Assembly (NCBI RefSeq): GCF_003711225.1
Contig: NZ_CP031030.1
Coordinates: forward strand, 2,976,001 to 3,040,000
Source of the DNA: Runella sp. SP2
GTDB taxonomy: Bacteria > Bacteroidota > Bacteroidia > Cytophagales > Spirosomataceae
Length of the DNA stretch: 64,000 nucleotides
Reading direction: 5' to 3'
A program made the translations under genes and the position numbers. Below, in pieces: positions 44,483 to 53,024 of the stretch; within the stretch, counting starts at the first letter, position 1; each line of letters opens with the position of its first letter. The notes beneath the pieces are model-generated. The model made no database searches. It saw nothing but the letters and a program-made list of their open reading frames with translations, and was not told where the DNA came from.

Positions 44483-44779
44483 ATGATTGATACCTTACAA
44501 ATCACTGATTTTCAACCCTATCTAAATCAGGACTTTACCATCCATTTTGCGTCGGAAACAAGTCACCCTGCTCAACTCACCCGCGTTTCTGCGTGGAGCA
44601 CTGGTGTCGGCAATTACCGTCAACCTTTTACACTAGAGTTTGAGACAGACATGACGCGTCAGTACTACTTGCAGGGTACTTTTACCTTAACGCACCCCAC
44701 TGCGGGGGATGTACAACTTTTTATGGTGCCCATCGGCCCTGGTGCCAAAGGGATGCGTTATGAGGTTGTATTTAGCTAA
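44483..44779 (+). CDS. DUF6916-like small protein
   Basis: A 98-residue protein resembling DUF6916: an N-terminal FQPYLNQDFTIHF strand, a central FTLEFETD, and a terminal LFMVPIGPGAKGMRYEVVFS in which the PxGP turn is typical. It is the last gene of the collar operon, 12 bases after the acetyltransferase, and overlaps convergent dnaB by four bases. Function unknown; genomic linkage suggests a joint role with the collar proteins. Confidence 0.7.
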   Translation: MIDTLQITDFQPYLNQDFTIHFASETSHPAQLTRVSAWSTGVGNYRQPFTLEFETDMTRQYYLQGTFTLTHPTAGDVQLFMVPIGPGAKGMRYEVVFS

Positions 44780-46392
44780 AACGGAGGCTCATCTAGCGGA
44801 TTTGGGGGTGGAAAGTTCATCCCCATATCGCCCAAATCGTTGGCTTTACTTTTAAAAGTTCCGCCAGTCGAAGCAGGTGGGTTGTCAAACGAACTCGCCG
44901 CTTGTGCCCTAGCTTCTGGATTAAACGATGGCGTAGGTGAGGAAGCTGCGCCATAAAAACCATCCAAATCGGCAAATTTGGTGTATTTACCAATAAACCG
45001 CAACTGAATGGTATCCAACGAGCCACTACGGTTTTTGGCGACAATCACTTCTCCTACTCCTTGTACTGAATTACCCGCTTCATCTTGCGTAAATCCATAA
45101 TACTCAGGACGGTACAAGAACGCAACCATGTCCGCGTCCTGCTCGATTGAGCCCGATTCACGTAAGTCAGACAGCTGCGGACGCTTGTCACCACCACGGG
45201 TTTCGACGGCACGACTCAACTGCGACAAGGCAATCACAGGGACATTAAGTTCTTTAGCTAAGTTTTTCAACGCCCGCGAAATCGACGCAATTTCTTGTTC
45301 GCGGTTTCCTGCCCCCTTGCTGCTATCACCTTGCATGAGCTGCAAGTAGTCAATCACGACCATTTGAATGTCGTGTTGTTGTTTCAAACGGCGGCATTTG
45401 GCACGTAATTCCAAAATCGACAAGGCTGGCGTGTCATCAATGTAGATAGGCGCCCGCATCAGTCGGTCGATGCGTTGGTGGAGTTGTGTCCACTCGTGCG
45501 GGGCTAAGTTTCCTTTCTTTAATTTTTCACTGTCAATCTCGGCTTCGGCCGAAATCATACGATTGACCAGCTGCACCGCCGACATCTCCAAAGAGAAAAT
45601 CGCCACGGGCATTCCAAAATCCACGGCAGCATTTCGTAGGCTTGAAACTACAAACGCAGTTTTACCCATCGCTGGCCGAGCGGCAAGAATCACCAATTCG
45701 GTAGGTTGCCAACCCGACGTGAGGCGGTCGAGTTGCGTAAAACCTGAGGGGACGCCCGTCAGACCGTCTTTTTGTTCGCGACGGCGCTCCAACTCGCGTA
45801 ATGCCTCGGTCATGAGCGCGCTCATGTCGGCGTAATTCTTACGGATATTGGATTCGGAAATTTTAAAAAGCGATTGTTCTACGGTATCAAGCAAGGTAAA
45901 AACGTCGGTCGTATCCTCAAATGCGTCTTGCAAAATCTTTGACGCGACCGAAATCATTTCTCGCTTCATCGACGCTTGCGCAATCACCCGAGCGTGGTAT
46001 TCGATGTTCGCTGCGGAGTTTACTTTGGTGGTTAGGGCCGTAATGTACTGTGCTCCACCCACTACTTCTAGCTCGCCCAATTGACGCAGCTGAGTCGTAA
46101 CCGTCAACAAGTCAATAGGTTCAGAGTTTGTAAAGAGCGTAATAATCGCATTATAGATGCGTTGGTGCGCTTCTTTATAAAAACTGTCCGACTTTAAAAT
46201 ATCAATAACCGCGTTGAGCGCGTCTTTTTCAATCATCAAAGCCCCCAGCACTGCCTCTTCCAGCTCAAGTGCTTGAGGTGGAAGTTTTCCTGCACCCGCT
46301 CCCGACTCCAACCAGCGGTTATTATTTGCCGCTCGCGAGCCATATCCTGACGTGCCTTTTCGAAGAAAATTATGGGACTTATCGTTTTCCAT
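44776..46392 (-). CDS. dnaB: Replicative DNA helicase DnaB
   Basis: A 538-residue DnaB. The N-terminal helical domain (PPQALELEEAVLGALMIEKD) binds primase, and the RecA-like C-terminal domain has Walker A ARPAMGKTAF, DYLQLMQ (Walker B) and DLRESGSIEQDADMV. It unwinds the replication fork as a hexamer. The ATG at 46392 is used rather than an in-frame TTG at 46401. The ~70-residue C-terminal tail after KYTKFADLDG is variable and low-complexity, as in many Bacteroidota. No intein is present. Confidence 0.96.
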   Translation of the reverse strand: MENDKSHNFLRKGTSGYGSRAANNNRWLESGAGAGKLPPQALELEEAVLGALMIEKDALNAVIDILKSDSFYKEAHQRIYNAIITLFTNSEPIDLLTVTTQLRQLGELEVVGGAQYITALTTKVNSAANIEYHARVIAQASMKREMISVASKILQDAFEDTTDVFTLLDTVEQSLFKISESNIRKNYADMSALMTEALRELERRREQKDGLTGVPSGFTQLDRLTSGWQPTELVILAARPAMGKTAFVVSSLRNAAVDFGMPVAIFSLEMSAVQLVNRMISAEAEIDSEKLKKGNLAPHEWTQLHQRIDRLMRAPIYIDDTPALSILELRAKCRRLKQQHDIQMVVIDYLQLMQGDSSKGAGNREQEIASISRALKNLAKELNVPVIALSQLSRAVETRGGDKRPQLSDLRESGSIEQDADMVAFLYRPEYYGFTQDEAGNSVQGVGEVIVAKNRSGSLDTIQLRFIGKYTKFADLDGFYGAASSPTPSFNPEARAQAASSFDNPPASTGGTFKSKANDLGDMGMNFPPPNPLDEPPF

Positions 46393-46424
46393 TTGTGTCA
46401 AAATAAACTACTTGATTGCTTCGC

Positions 46425-46675
46425 ACAGTTAATTGTTAACCGTTATTTGTACTGATTACTAACTACTTACTAAAATTTTATACTCGCTTAATTCTATTTT
46501 AACCCCACGCCTTTAGGCTGGGGATACAATATGAGAGCTTTACGCGGGCTTTTTTTTCCACCCCAGCCTGAAGGCGTGGGGTTAAAGGAGTTATATGATT
46601 GATAGTATCCATTTTAATTTTGCACAATTACTTAGCCTACACGGTTAACGATTAACTGATAACGGTTAACTGTGC
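46425..46675. repeat. Diverged inverted GCACAGTTAA-type repeats flanking a palindrome
   Basis: GCACAGTTAATTGTTAACCG near 46425 on the plus strand reappears in diverged form on the minus strand near 46675 (GCACAGTTAACCGTTATCAG). The pair brackets the larger palindrome at 46497-46586 in the 259-bp gap between dnaB and the glycosyltransferase gene. It could be the worn ends of a small non-autonomous element, but the match is imperfect. Confidence 0.35.
46497..46586. repeat. Long imperfect palindrome between dnaB and the GT9 gene
   Basis: Arms of ~26 bp, TTAACCCCACGCCTTTAGGC with its extension TGGGG (to 46523) and CCCCAGCCTGAAGGCGTGGG with its extension GTTAAA (46561-46586), differ at one position and enclose 37 bp including a T-tract. 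Such CCCACGCC-type foldbacks are a familiar class of dispersed bacterial palindromes; no transposase is nearby. It could also terminate transcription from either side. Confidence 0.7.
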
Positions 46676-47707
46676 TTTATAACTTTTTGCCAAAATTACC
46701 TCTATTTCTCCCCGAACCCATTGGTATTCAAGCGCTGCGCACGTTTTACCCGTTTGCCACAACAAACGAGCATTGCGGCCATTTTGATAGTCACCTGAGT
46801 ATGGCATGTACGTATCGAAGTTATTTAATTTACCAAAAAGCAATATACCATACGTACCTACAGCATTTGCCAAATGAGCAGGCCCGCTGTCTATCCCGAT
46901 AAAATACTGTGCTCTCCGAATGATTTCCGCCGTTTGTAATAACGAATACTTTCCGCAGGCGTCAATGTACTTGGTACTCCTCACCGAATTTTTGCTTTTT
47001 AGCCCAATTTCCACCACCGTATAGCCCAAGTCTTCAATCAACCAATGAATCAACTTTTCCCAATTGGGAACAGACCAATCTTTGGCTGGATAATTGGAAC
47101 TGCAATGAATCACAATTAGTTTCTGGGGCAAGTTTAAATTCGCAATTATTTGTGTGTCCGCCGCTGGAATATACAATTGGGGGGCGTCATCTTTCATGGG
47201 TAAATCAGCACACAATTGAAAGACAGTCAGCAAATTACCTTTTTCAAAGTAATTAAATACAGTTATACCTTTTGCAGCTGCCACTTCATTTTTGTGAACC
47301 CTTCCGCTGATGGCGTCCAAATTACTTTGCCAAAATTCAAGGTTATATACTTTATCAAAAACGCCCGAATTAAAAACCAACAAACGGCGTAACACCGTAG
47401 GCTGTGCCCACGCTTCATTGATGGCAGGATGCGTAGCGACCAACTCTTTAAAAGCAGGCTTTACAACCCACACTATATAATCGTTTGGGTGTGCTTCTCG
47501 TACCTGACGGGCAAGGGGTTCGGCCGCCACAATGTCGCCAAAGTGTTCCGTCCGAATGATAGCCACCAGTTTTTTACGGCCCAAAAATGACAATTTTAAC
47601 CCCAAAAAACGTACGATTGTGACAAATGCGAGTACGTATTCTTGGGCTATGTAGGTATATTTTCGGTAGCGATGTTTCCAAAGTGTAACAAAATCTGGTA
47701 AGCTCAT
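46652..47707 (-). CDS. Glycosyltransferase family 9 (heptosyltransferase-like) protein
   Basis: A 351-residue GT9 protein from the ATG at 47707 (a TTG lies in frame at 47722). Family landmarks: KLVAIIRTEHFGDIVAAEPL at the N-terminus, LIVIHCSSNYPAKDWSVPNW in the nucleotide-sugar domain and QYFIGIDSGPAHLANAVGT. GT9 enzymes add heptose or related sugars to LPS core. The gene stands alone, so the acceptor is not known. Confidence 0.88.
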   Translation of the reverse strand: MSLPDFVTLWKHRYRKYTYIAQEYVLAFVTIVRFLGLKLSFLGRKKLVAIIRTEHFGDIVAAEPLARQVREAHPNDYIVWVVKPAFKELVATHPAINEAWAQPTVLRRLLVFNSGVFDKVYNLEFWQSNLDAISGRVHKNEVAAAKGITVFNYFEKGNLLTVFQLCADLPMKDDAPQLYIPAADTQIIANLNLPQKLIVIHCSSNYPAKDWSVPNWEKLIHWLIEDLGYTVVEIGLKSKNSVRSTKYIDACGKYSLLQTAEIIRRAQYFIGIDSGPAHLANAVGTYGILLFGKLNNFDTYMPYSGDYQNGRNARLLWQTGKTCAALEYQWVRGEIEVILAKSYKAQLTVIS

Positions 47708-47785
47708 GCCGTTGGAAGTCAAAATCCTATGGTAAGTTTCTAATTACAAAGTTAGCCTAAAAACGGATTTATAAAGAAAGTAATC

Positions 47786-47793
47786 TATTTTTG
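47786..47793 (+). promoter_or_regulatory. -7 box upstream of the DUF423 gene
   Basis: TATTTTTG matches TAnnTTTG and lies 25 bases before the ATG at 47819. The -33 element is weak. Confidence 0.45.
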
Positions 47794-47818
47794 GTTCAAA
47801 AACGTTTTTTCAATTCGT

Positions 47819-48202
47819 ATGAATGATAAATTTTTCATCCAAGCAGGTGCTTTATTAGGAGCACTTGCCGTGGCGCTAGGAGCTTTTGGCGCCCATGCGC
47901 TCAAAGCCATGCTCGAAACCAGCGGCCGAGCCGATACCTTTGAAACGGCCGTAAAATACCAGTTTTACCACGCCATTGGCCTCGTTTTGATTGGTATTTT
48001 ACTCCAAAACTGCGCCGTCAGTGCTGAGCGCTTTTACAACTGGTCGGGCTATGCCTTTTTGGTGGGCGTTGTTATTTTTTCGGGCTCGCTGTACACCATT
48101 TGTTTTACAGGAATTCGCGCCTTTGGCGCTGTCGCGCCCATTGGTGGTACGCTGATGATTATTGGCTGGGTGCTTCTGCTGCTCGCCGCTGGTAAAAAGT
48201 AA
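47819..48202 (+). CDS. DUF423 family membrane protein
   Basis: A 127-residue inner-membrane protein with four predicted transmembrane helices. The DUF423 signature GALAVALGAFGAHALKAML is near the N-terminus, followed by ETAVKYQFYHAIGLVLIGIL and FSGSLYTICFTGIRAFGAVA. Function unknown across the family. It ends in a strong hairpin terminator. Confidence 0.92.
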   Translation: MNDKFFIQAGALLGALAVALGAFGAHALKAMLETSGRADTFETAVKYQFYHAIGLVLIGILLQNCAVSAERFYNWSGYAFLVGVVIFSGSLYTICFTGIRAFGAVAPIGGTLMIIGWVLLLLAAGKK

Positions 48203-48217
48203 GCACACCTTTCCATC

Positions 48218-48250
48218 AAAAAAGGCTGCCCAATAAGGCAGCCTTTTTTT
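48218..48250. terminator. Bidirectional terminator between DUF423 and DUF2723 genes
   Basis: AAAAAAGGCTGCC, loop CAATAA, GGCAGCC then seven T. A GC-rich 7-bp stem extended by A and T tracts lies between the convergent stops at 48202 and 48266. Confidence 0.88.
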
Positions 48251-48265
48251 TATTGTATTCACAGA

Positions 48266-51217
48266 CTAGCCACCGAGTGCTGTCATGTATTGTTGCAACA
48301 ACGCCTCGTATTTCTTGGCAGCGGCATCCTGTTTTCCTTCACGACACGCATTTGCAAGCGTTTGAAGGATGTACAATTGGATATTACTGTCTTGGTTGGT
48401 ATGGTGCTGAATGTTGTATTTCAATACCGATTCTGCCCGCGTCGCCATTGTATTGGCAATTTCAAGTCCTTTTTTGGTTTCGCCCAAGTTCAACAAGAAC
48501 CCTACGTAGTTGGCCGAAATTTGGTCGTAAGGAATGGTCTTGTCTGGCATTTTGGCCAAAATAAAGTTCATGGCCGCCTTGGCTTTGTCATTTTTACCTT
48601 CGCGAATCAACTGATCCACCAAACGCATGAACGCGATACGCGCCGAGAAAGCTGGCGAACCTTTGAACGTACCATCGTAGTAGGTATTGGCATTGTCAAG
48701 CTCACGCCAGAAGGTCTTCTTCATCAAGTTTTCGCTCATGATGTCGGTATTTACGTAACCGTCTGATGCACCTGGAACACGCACAGGCAACAAGCGATAC
48801 GCATACCCTTCCAACTGCATGTACTCTTTCAAGTTGAGGTAGTTTTCGTTGGTCAACGTTCCCGAGAAATAAATCGGACGCTTCCAGTCGTTGGTCGCGA
48901 TGATGTCGAGCATAATAAGGTCAGACTTGTACAAATCACGCTTACCGATGTTCCACTGCATGGTATCTTTTACAAACGACGACAACTCCGATTTAAGGAT
49001 GTTCATCTTTTGCACTTGTTCTGGATTAATACCCAACACCAACACCGACGATGGCAAAATGCTCGTCATTTCTCCGCTCGTCAATGGCACCTGAATCGCC
49101 GCGTTATTTTGTTTTACCAACGACATGTATTCTTTCAAATTGATACCATTTTTCACGGCTGGCATTTCGTAGAAAGGCACAATGTCGTTTTTACCTGCCG
49201 CAAAGTTGTCGTACTCCAATGAAATAGGAAGTGGTTGCGACTCGTACGTTTTACGCTTCATTTGGCTAATGTACCAGTCAGTACCCAACAAGCTCAAGTT
49301 ACAAACGCGCACGTCGGTACGGAAGCCTTCTACTTCTTGCACGTACCAAAGCGGGAAAGTGTCGTTGTCGCCTCCCGTAAACAAGATGGCGTTTGGCGCG
49401 CAAGAATTTAACAAGTTCTTGGCAAAATCAACCGAATGATAACGGTGGCTGCGGTCGTGGTTGTCCCAACCTTTAGCCCCCATCAACAACGGCGCCGTCA
49501 ATCCCAAAGCCGTAGCAATCCCCGCACGCGTAGCGGCCGATGGCAAAAACTTGGTCAAGAAATCGTAAATAAACAAGACACCGAGCCCAATCCAGAACGC
49601 AAAAATGTAGAACGACCCTACGTAAATATAATCACGTTCGCGCGGCTCAACTGGTGGAGAGTTGAGGTAAACCACGAGGGCAATGCCCATCATCAAAAAC
49701 AACAAGCCCGTTACCAAGAAATCGGTACGACGGCGGAAAGCTTGAATGACAATTCCCAAAAGGCCCAAAATAAACGGAATCATGTAGAAATTATCACGAG
49801 CTCGGTTGTTGGCCATTACATCGGGCAAACCTTCGTTAGTATCCCACGGACGAAGTCCGCCCGCGCCTTCTTCGTCGCTCTCACGACCTACGAAGTTCCA
49901 CAAGAAATAACGCCAGTACATGTGCCCCAACTGGTGCGAGAAGAAAAACGACAGGTTGTCGCCCATGCTTGGTTTTTGACCTTCGGCCAAATTAAGCTTG
50001 TCGCGGTACAACTGCGGGTGATTCCCTTGGTTGCTGTGTACGCGAGGGAACAACATTTGTTGGTTTTTCTCATAAACATACTCTGGACGGTAATCGGCAA
50101 TGACATAACGACCGTTTGATTTACGGTAAATTGGTTCGCCGCGCTCCGAATTGATAGGACGTGCCGTAAACACAGGCCCGAACAACAACGGACGGCTACC
50201 GTACTGCTCGCGTTTTAGGTACGAAACGTAGCTGATAACGTCGCTAGGGTCGTTTTCGTTGATTGGAGGATTGAAGTTAGAGCGAACCAACACCAAGAAA
50301 TACGAAGCGTAGCCAATCAAAACAAACGCAAATGACAACAAGGCCACGTTCCAAATTTCTTTTTCTTTTTTGGCTGTGTAGCGAATTCCCCAAATCAAGG
50401 CGCCCACAAATAATAACAAAAACACCACGATACCCACCGAGTAAGGCGTACCCAAGGTGTTGACAAAGAAAATTTCAAATTTACCCGCAATCGATGGTAA
50501 CCATACGATTACGCCTGAATTGATAATCAAAAGTACAACCAAGCCCCCAACAAACGCGGCGATTCCCCCCCACAAAGTAGGTTTGTATTTTTTGAAATAA
50601 TACACCAACGCCAACGCAGGCAAGGTCACCAAGTTGAGCAAGTGAACGCCGATTGACAACCCTACTAAGTAGAAAGTAAAAATCAACCAACGGTTGGCAG
50701 CGGCTTCATCTTCGATGCGTTCCCATTTCAACACCGCCCAAATAACGATGGCTGTAAAAAACGACGAAAGACCATACACCTCGGCTTCGACCGCCGAAAA
50801 CCAGAAAGAATCAGAGTACGTGTAAGCCAATGAGCCCACAAGCCCTGAACCTACCACGGCGATGATTTCGCCCATTGAAAGCTCGTCGTCTTGTTTACCC
50901 AAAATTTTGCGGGCCAACAATGTGATGCTCCAGAATAAAAATAAGATGGTAAAAGCACTTGATACCACCGACACCATGTTAATCCAGTACGCTACTTGGG
51001 TGACATCGCCCATGGCCAACATCGAAAACAGACGGCCAATCAGCAAAAATAGTGGTGCTCCTGGAGGGTGTGGTACTTGGAGTTTGTACGAACAGGCGAT
51101 AAACTCGCCGCAGTCCCAAAAGCTTGCTGTACGCTCTACGGTAAGTACATAAGTGACTAGCGCTATGGCAAATACGAGCCAGCCAGAGAGGGTGTTTATT
51201 CGGTTAAATTTAGACAT
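48266..51217 (-). CDS. DUF2723 multi-pass membrane protein (PMT-like)
   Basis: A 983-residue polytopic inner-membrane protein. The DUF2723 signature is at the N-terminus: YVLTVERTASFWDCGEFIAC and LQVPHPPGAPLFLLIGRLFS, with the early acidic Asp-Glu typical of GT-C glycosyltransferases. About ten to twelve transmembrane helices are followed by a large soluble C-terminal half with TPR-like helices (LIREGKNDKAKAAMNFILAK). In Bacteroidota such proteins have been proposed as O-mannosyltransferase-like enzymes; the activity of this one is inferred only from fold. Monocistronic. Confidence 0.88.
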   Translation of the reverse strand: MSKFNRINTLSGWLVFAIALVTYVLTVERTASFWDCGEFIACSYKLQVPHPPGAPLFLLIGRLFSMLAMGDVTQVAYWINMVSVVSSAFTILFLFWSITLLARKILGKQDDELSMGEIIAVVGSGLVGSLAYTYSDSFWFSAVEAEVYGLSSFFTAIVIWAVLKWERIEDEAAANRWLIFTFYLVGLSIGVHLLNLVTLPALALVYYFKKYKPTLWGGIAAFVGGLVVLLIINSGVIVWLPSIAGKFEIFFVNTLGTPYSVGIVVFLLLFVGALIWGIRYTAKKEKEIWNVALLSFAFVLIGYASYFLVLVRSNFNPPINENDPSDVISYVSYLKREQYGSRPLLFGPVFTARPINSERGEPIYRKSNGRYVIADYRPEYVYEKNQQMLFPRVHSNQGNHPQLYRDKLNLAEGQKPSMGDNLSFFFSHQLGHMYWRYFLWNFVGRESDEEGAGGLRPWDTNEGLPDVMANNRARDNFYMIPFILGLLGIVIQAFRRRTDFLVTGLLFLMMGIALVVYLNSPPVEPRERDYIYVGSFYIFAFWIGLGVLFIYDFLTKFLPSAATRAGIATALGLTAPLLMGAKGWDNHDRSHRYHSVDFAKNLLNSCAPNAILFTGGDNDTFPLWYVQEVEGFRTDVRVCNLSLLGTDWYISQMKRKTYESQPLPISLEYDNFAAGKNDIVPFYEMPAVKNGINLKEYMSLVKQNNAAIQVPLTSGEMTSILPSSVLVLGINPEQVQKMNILKSELSSFVKDTMQWNIGKRDLYKSDLIMLDIIATNDWKRPIYFSGTLTNENYLNLKEYMQLEGYAYRLLPVRVPGASDGYVNTDIMSENLMKKTFWRELDNANTYYDGTFKGSPAFSARIAFMRLVDQLIREGKNDKAKAAMNFILAKMPDKTIPYDQISANYVGFLLNLGETKKGLEIANTMATRAESVLKYNIQHHTNQDSNIQLYILQTLANACREGKQDAAAKKYEALLQQYMTALGG

Positions 51218-51381
51218 GAATAATTAGTAGAAATGTGAAAAGTCTTGAGTTTACAATCAGTACATTGGGACACCAATTGGGTTGCTACTTTGGCATTCTT
51301 CTACGAAAGCCGTGCCAAAATTAGCAAATTCGGTAGAAAGCCGACGAAACGTCGGTCTTAAAAGTTGTTAAAAGAAGGATA

Positions 51382-51999
51382 TTATCCAAGAAGCGTCGTC
51401 AACTCGCTTATCATCATGGCGGTAGCACCCCACACTTTATGCCCCTGAATATCGTAAAAAGGGGTTTCGATGGTAACCCCGCGCACTTCGAGCTGCGTAC
51501 GGCCTATCACCCCTTCGTCGAGCAGCTCATCGAGGCTCACTTCGAGAACAGCCTCTACTTCGCGAGGGTCGGGGTAAAAGTCGGGTTTGTAGGGGAGTTT
51601 GCCCACCACGGGCAGCACAAAGAAGTTGCTGGGAGGGATAAATAATTCCGTCAGTTTACCCAGCACTTTCACGTCGGCGGCTTTGATGCCAATTTCTTCT
51701 TGGGCTTCGCGAAGTGCGGTACGTATCAAGTTTTCGTCCGTTTTTTCATAACGTCCTCCTGGAAAAGCCATTTGGCCTGCGTGTACTCCGTCGTATTTGG
51801 GGCGGAGAATGAGGGGGGCAAAGATTTTATCGCGGTAAGGATAAAACAAAATCAAGACGGCCGAGCGGCGCGTTTTTTCGTTGGGCTGAGCTTTCAACCG
51901 CAGCCGATTGGCCGAGGCCATTTTAAGATGCGCGTCTTGCCCCGGCAGTGGCAACTGCAGTTGTTGTTCGAGGTGATGTATAAAATCGTGAAACGGCAT
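51382..51999 (-). CDS. NUDIX hydrolase, CoA pyrophosphatase-like
   Basis: A 205-residue NUDIX protein from the ATG at 51999 (the frame extends to 52032). The Nudix box reads FPGGRYEKTDENLIRTALRE then AQEEIGI, and LTELFIPPSNFFVLPVVGKL matches the CoA pyrophosphatase (NudL/YeaB) subgroup. It would hydrolyse CoA or related pyrophosphates to nucleotide and phosphopantetheine. All metal-binding glutamates are present. Confidence 0.9.
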   Translation of the reverse strand: MPFHDFIHHLEQQLQLPLPGQDAHLKMASANRLRLKAQPNEKTRRSAVLILFYPYRDKIFAPLILRPKYDGVHAGQMAFPGGRYEKTDENLIRTALREAQEEIGIKAADVKVLGKLTELFIPPSNFFVLPVVGKLPYKPDFYPDPREVEAVLEVSLDELLDEGVIGRTQLEVRGVTIETPFYDIQGHKVWGATAMMISELTTLLG

Positions 52000-52230
52000 C
52001 GTTACTTTACTAATACTTTTACGAAAGCGCAATTTAGCGGTATTATGCTTTTATTAATCTTTTTTTTACAAAAAACTAATGATTTTCTTGCACAATTTTC
52101 AAAATAATTGCCTACCGCAGCCCCCGTGTAACTGCCCGTCGCACCGTTTTGTTTGGAAGCACTAGACGCTATGTTGCTAATTTCTATTGATTTCTAGGGG
52201 AGATCGTGGAAGAGGGGTGACTCGTAGGGG

Positions 52231-52321
52231 CTTGTGGGCGGGGATTCTCAAATCCCCGCCCACAAGCTAAGACAATCGGGGTTGTGAGCAATCCCTTCGT
52301 TGGGATTTGAGAATCCCAACG
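52231..52321. repeat. Three-hairpin CTCA/TGAG element, copy A
   Basis: Hairpin 1 spans 52231-52266, with a perfect 16-bp stem CTTGTGGGCGGGGATT around loop CTCA. Hairpin 2 is GGGGTTG-TGAG-CAATCCC (52278-52295, one G-T pair). Hairpin 3 is CGTTGGGATT-TGAG-AATCCCAACG (52298-52321). Every loop is CTCA or its complement TGAG. First of three tandem units in the 614-bp gene-free stretch between the NUDIX and lipoprotein genes. Confidence 0.88.
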
Positions 52322-52392
52322 CACGATTAAACATACTTTTAAAGAACATACGTTCCGAACGCACCATCGGGAAGAATACTTCCTAGCCGTGG

Positions 52393-52479
52393 GCGGGGAT
52401 TCTCAAATCCCCGCGAGGCCACAAGTAAAGACAATCAGGGTTGTGAGCAACCCCTTCGTTGGGATTTGAGAATCCCAAC
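52393..52479. repeat. Three-hairpin CTCA/TGAG element, copy B
   Basis: GCGGGGATT-CTCA-AATCCCCGC (52393-52414), GGGTTG-TGAG-CAACCC (52438-52453) and GTTGGGATT-TGAG-AATCCCAAC (52458-52479). The ~70 bp separating it from copy C (GATTAAACATACTTTTAAA through ATCGGGAAGAATACTTCCTA) are almost the same as those between A and B, so the whole unit is tandemly duplicated with a period of about 155-159 bp. Confidence 0.88.
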
Positions 52480-52551
52480 CCACGATTAAACATACTTTTA
52501 AAAAACACACTTTCCGCACGCACCATCGGGAAGAATACTTCCTAGCCGTGG

Positions 52552-52613
52552 GCGGGGATTCTCAAATCCCCGCGAGGCCACAAGCGAAGGCAATCGGGGT
52601 TGTGAGCAACCCC
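52552..52613. repeat. Three-hairpin CTCA/TGAG element, copy C (truncated at a stop codon)
   Basis: GCGGGGATT-CTCA-AATCCCCGC (52552-52573) and GGGGTTG-TGAG-CAACCCC (52596-52613). The third hairpin is missing: the element ends where the minus-strand lipoprotein gene's stop codon begins (52614). This shows the element abutting, or having replaced sequence up to, a coding region. Confidence 0.85.
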
Positions 52614-53000
52614 TTATTTGGTGAGCTCGACGGTGTAAAGCCCGAACACATCGAGGACTATTTTGGTACAGGTGTTTTCTTTGACTTTGAAGGTAAACGA
52701 CACCGAAGAAACGGAAGTACCACTGGTAGCAAATGTGGTTTCTACATCCCCACCTATTACCTTCCAAGTGGACTTGGTAACGGGACTGCCCAAAAATAAA
52801 TTGCCTGGGTCGTTGATGGTACCATCGGCATTGAAAGTGAGCGTACCTGTACCCGACTCCTCACTATCCTCGATGACGACGGCTTTCCACGTACCTACCA
52901 GATTTTTATCAATGGCAGGGGCGACGCACTCCTCGGTTTTGGACTTACAACCGACCAATAAAACAACAATAACAAAAAAGGAAGCAAGACTTTTGAACAT
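52614..53000 (-). CDS. Small putative lipoprotein (lipocalin-like)
   Basis: A 128-residue protein with a lipoprotein signal (FFVIVVLLVGCKSK, Cys18) and a compact beta-rich remainder: LVGTWKAVVIEDSEESGTGT, LTFNADGTI and a final LDVFGLYTVELTK, reminiscent of Bacteroidota lipocalin-like lipoproteins. Function unknown. Its 3' end touches repeat copy C. It is the most downstream of a set of minus-strand genes (53.0-55.7 kb) but probably not functionally linked to them. Confidence 0.65.
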   Translation of the reverse strand: MFKSLASFFVIVVLLVGCKSKTEECVAPAIDKNLVGTWKAVVIEDSEESGTGTLTFNADGTINDPGNLFLGSPVTKSTWKVIGGDVETTFATSGTSVSSVSFTFKVKENTCTKIVLDVFGLYTVELTK

Positions 53001-53024
53001 AAATGGATGGTTAAATGAAAAGAA

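Noticed and set aside
51341-51355. CCGACG-AAA-CGTCGG hairpin between the NUDIX and DUF2723 genes
   Set aside because: A short stem without a following T-tract on the relevant strand; too weak to call a terminator.
52231-52613. Possible CRISPR-like array in the regularly repeated 52.2-52.6 kb region
   Set aside because: The spacers are nearly identical to each other, the units are ~157 bp with internal palindromes, and there are no cas genes. It is a tandem repeat of a hairpin element.
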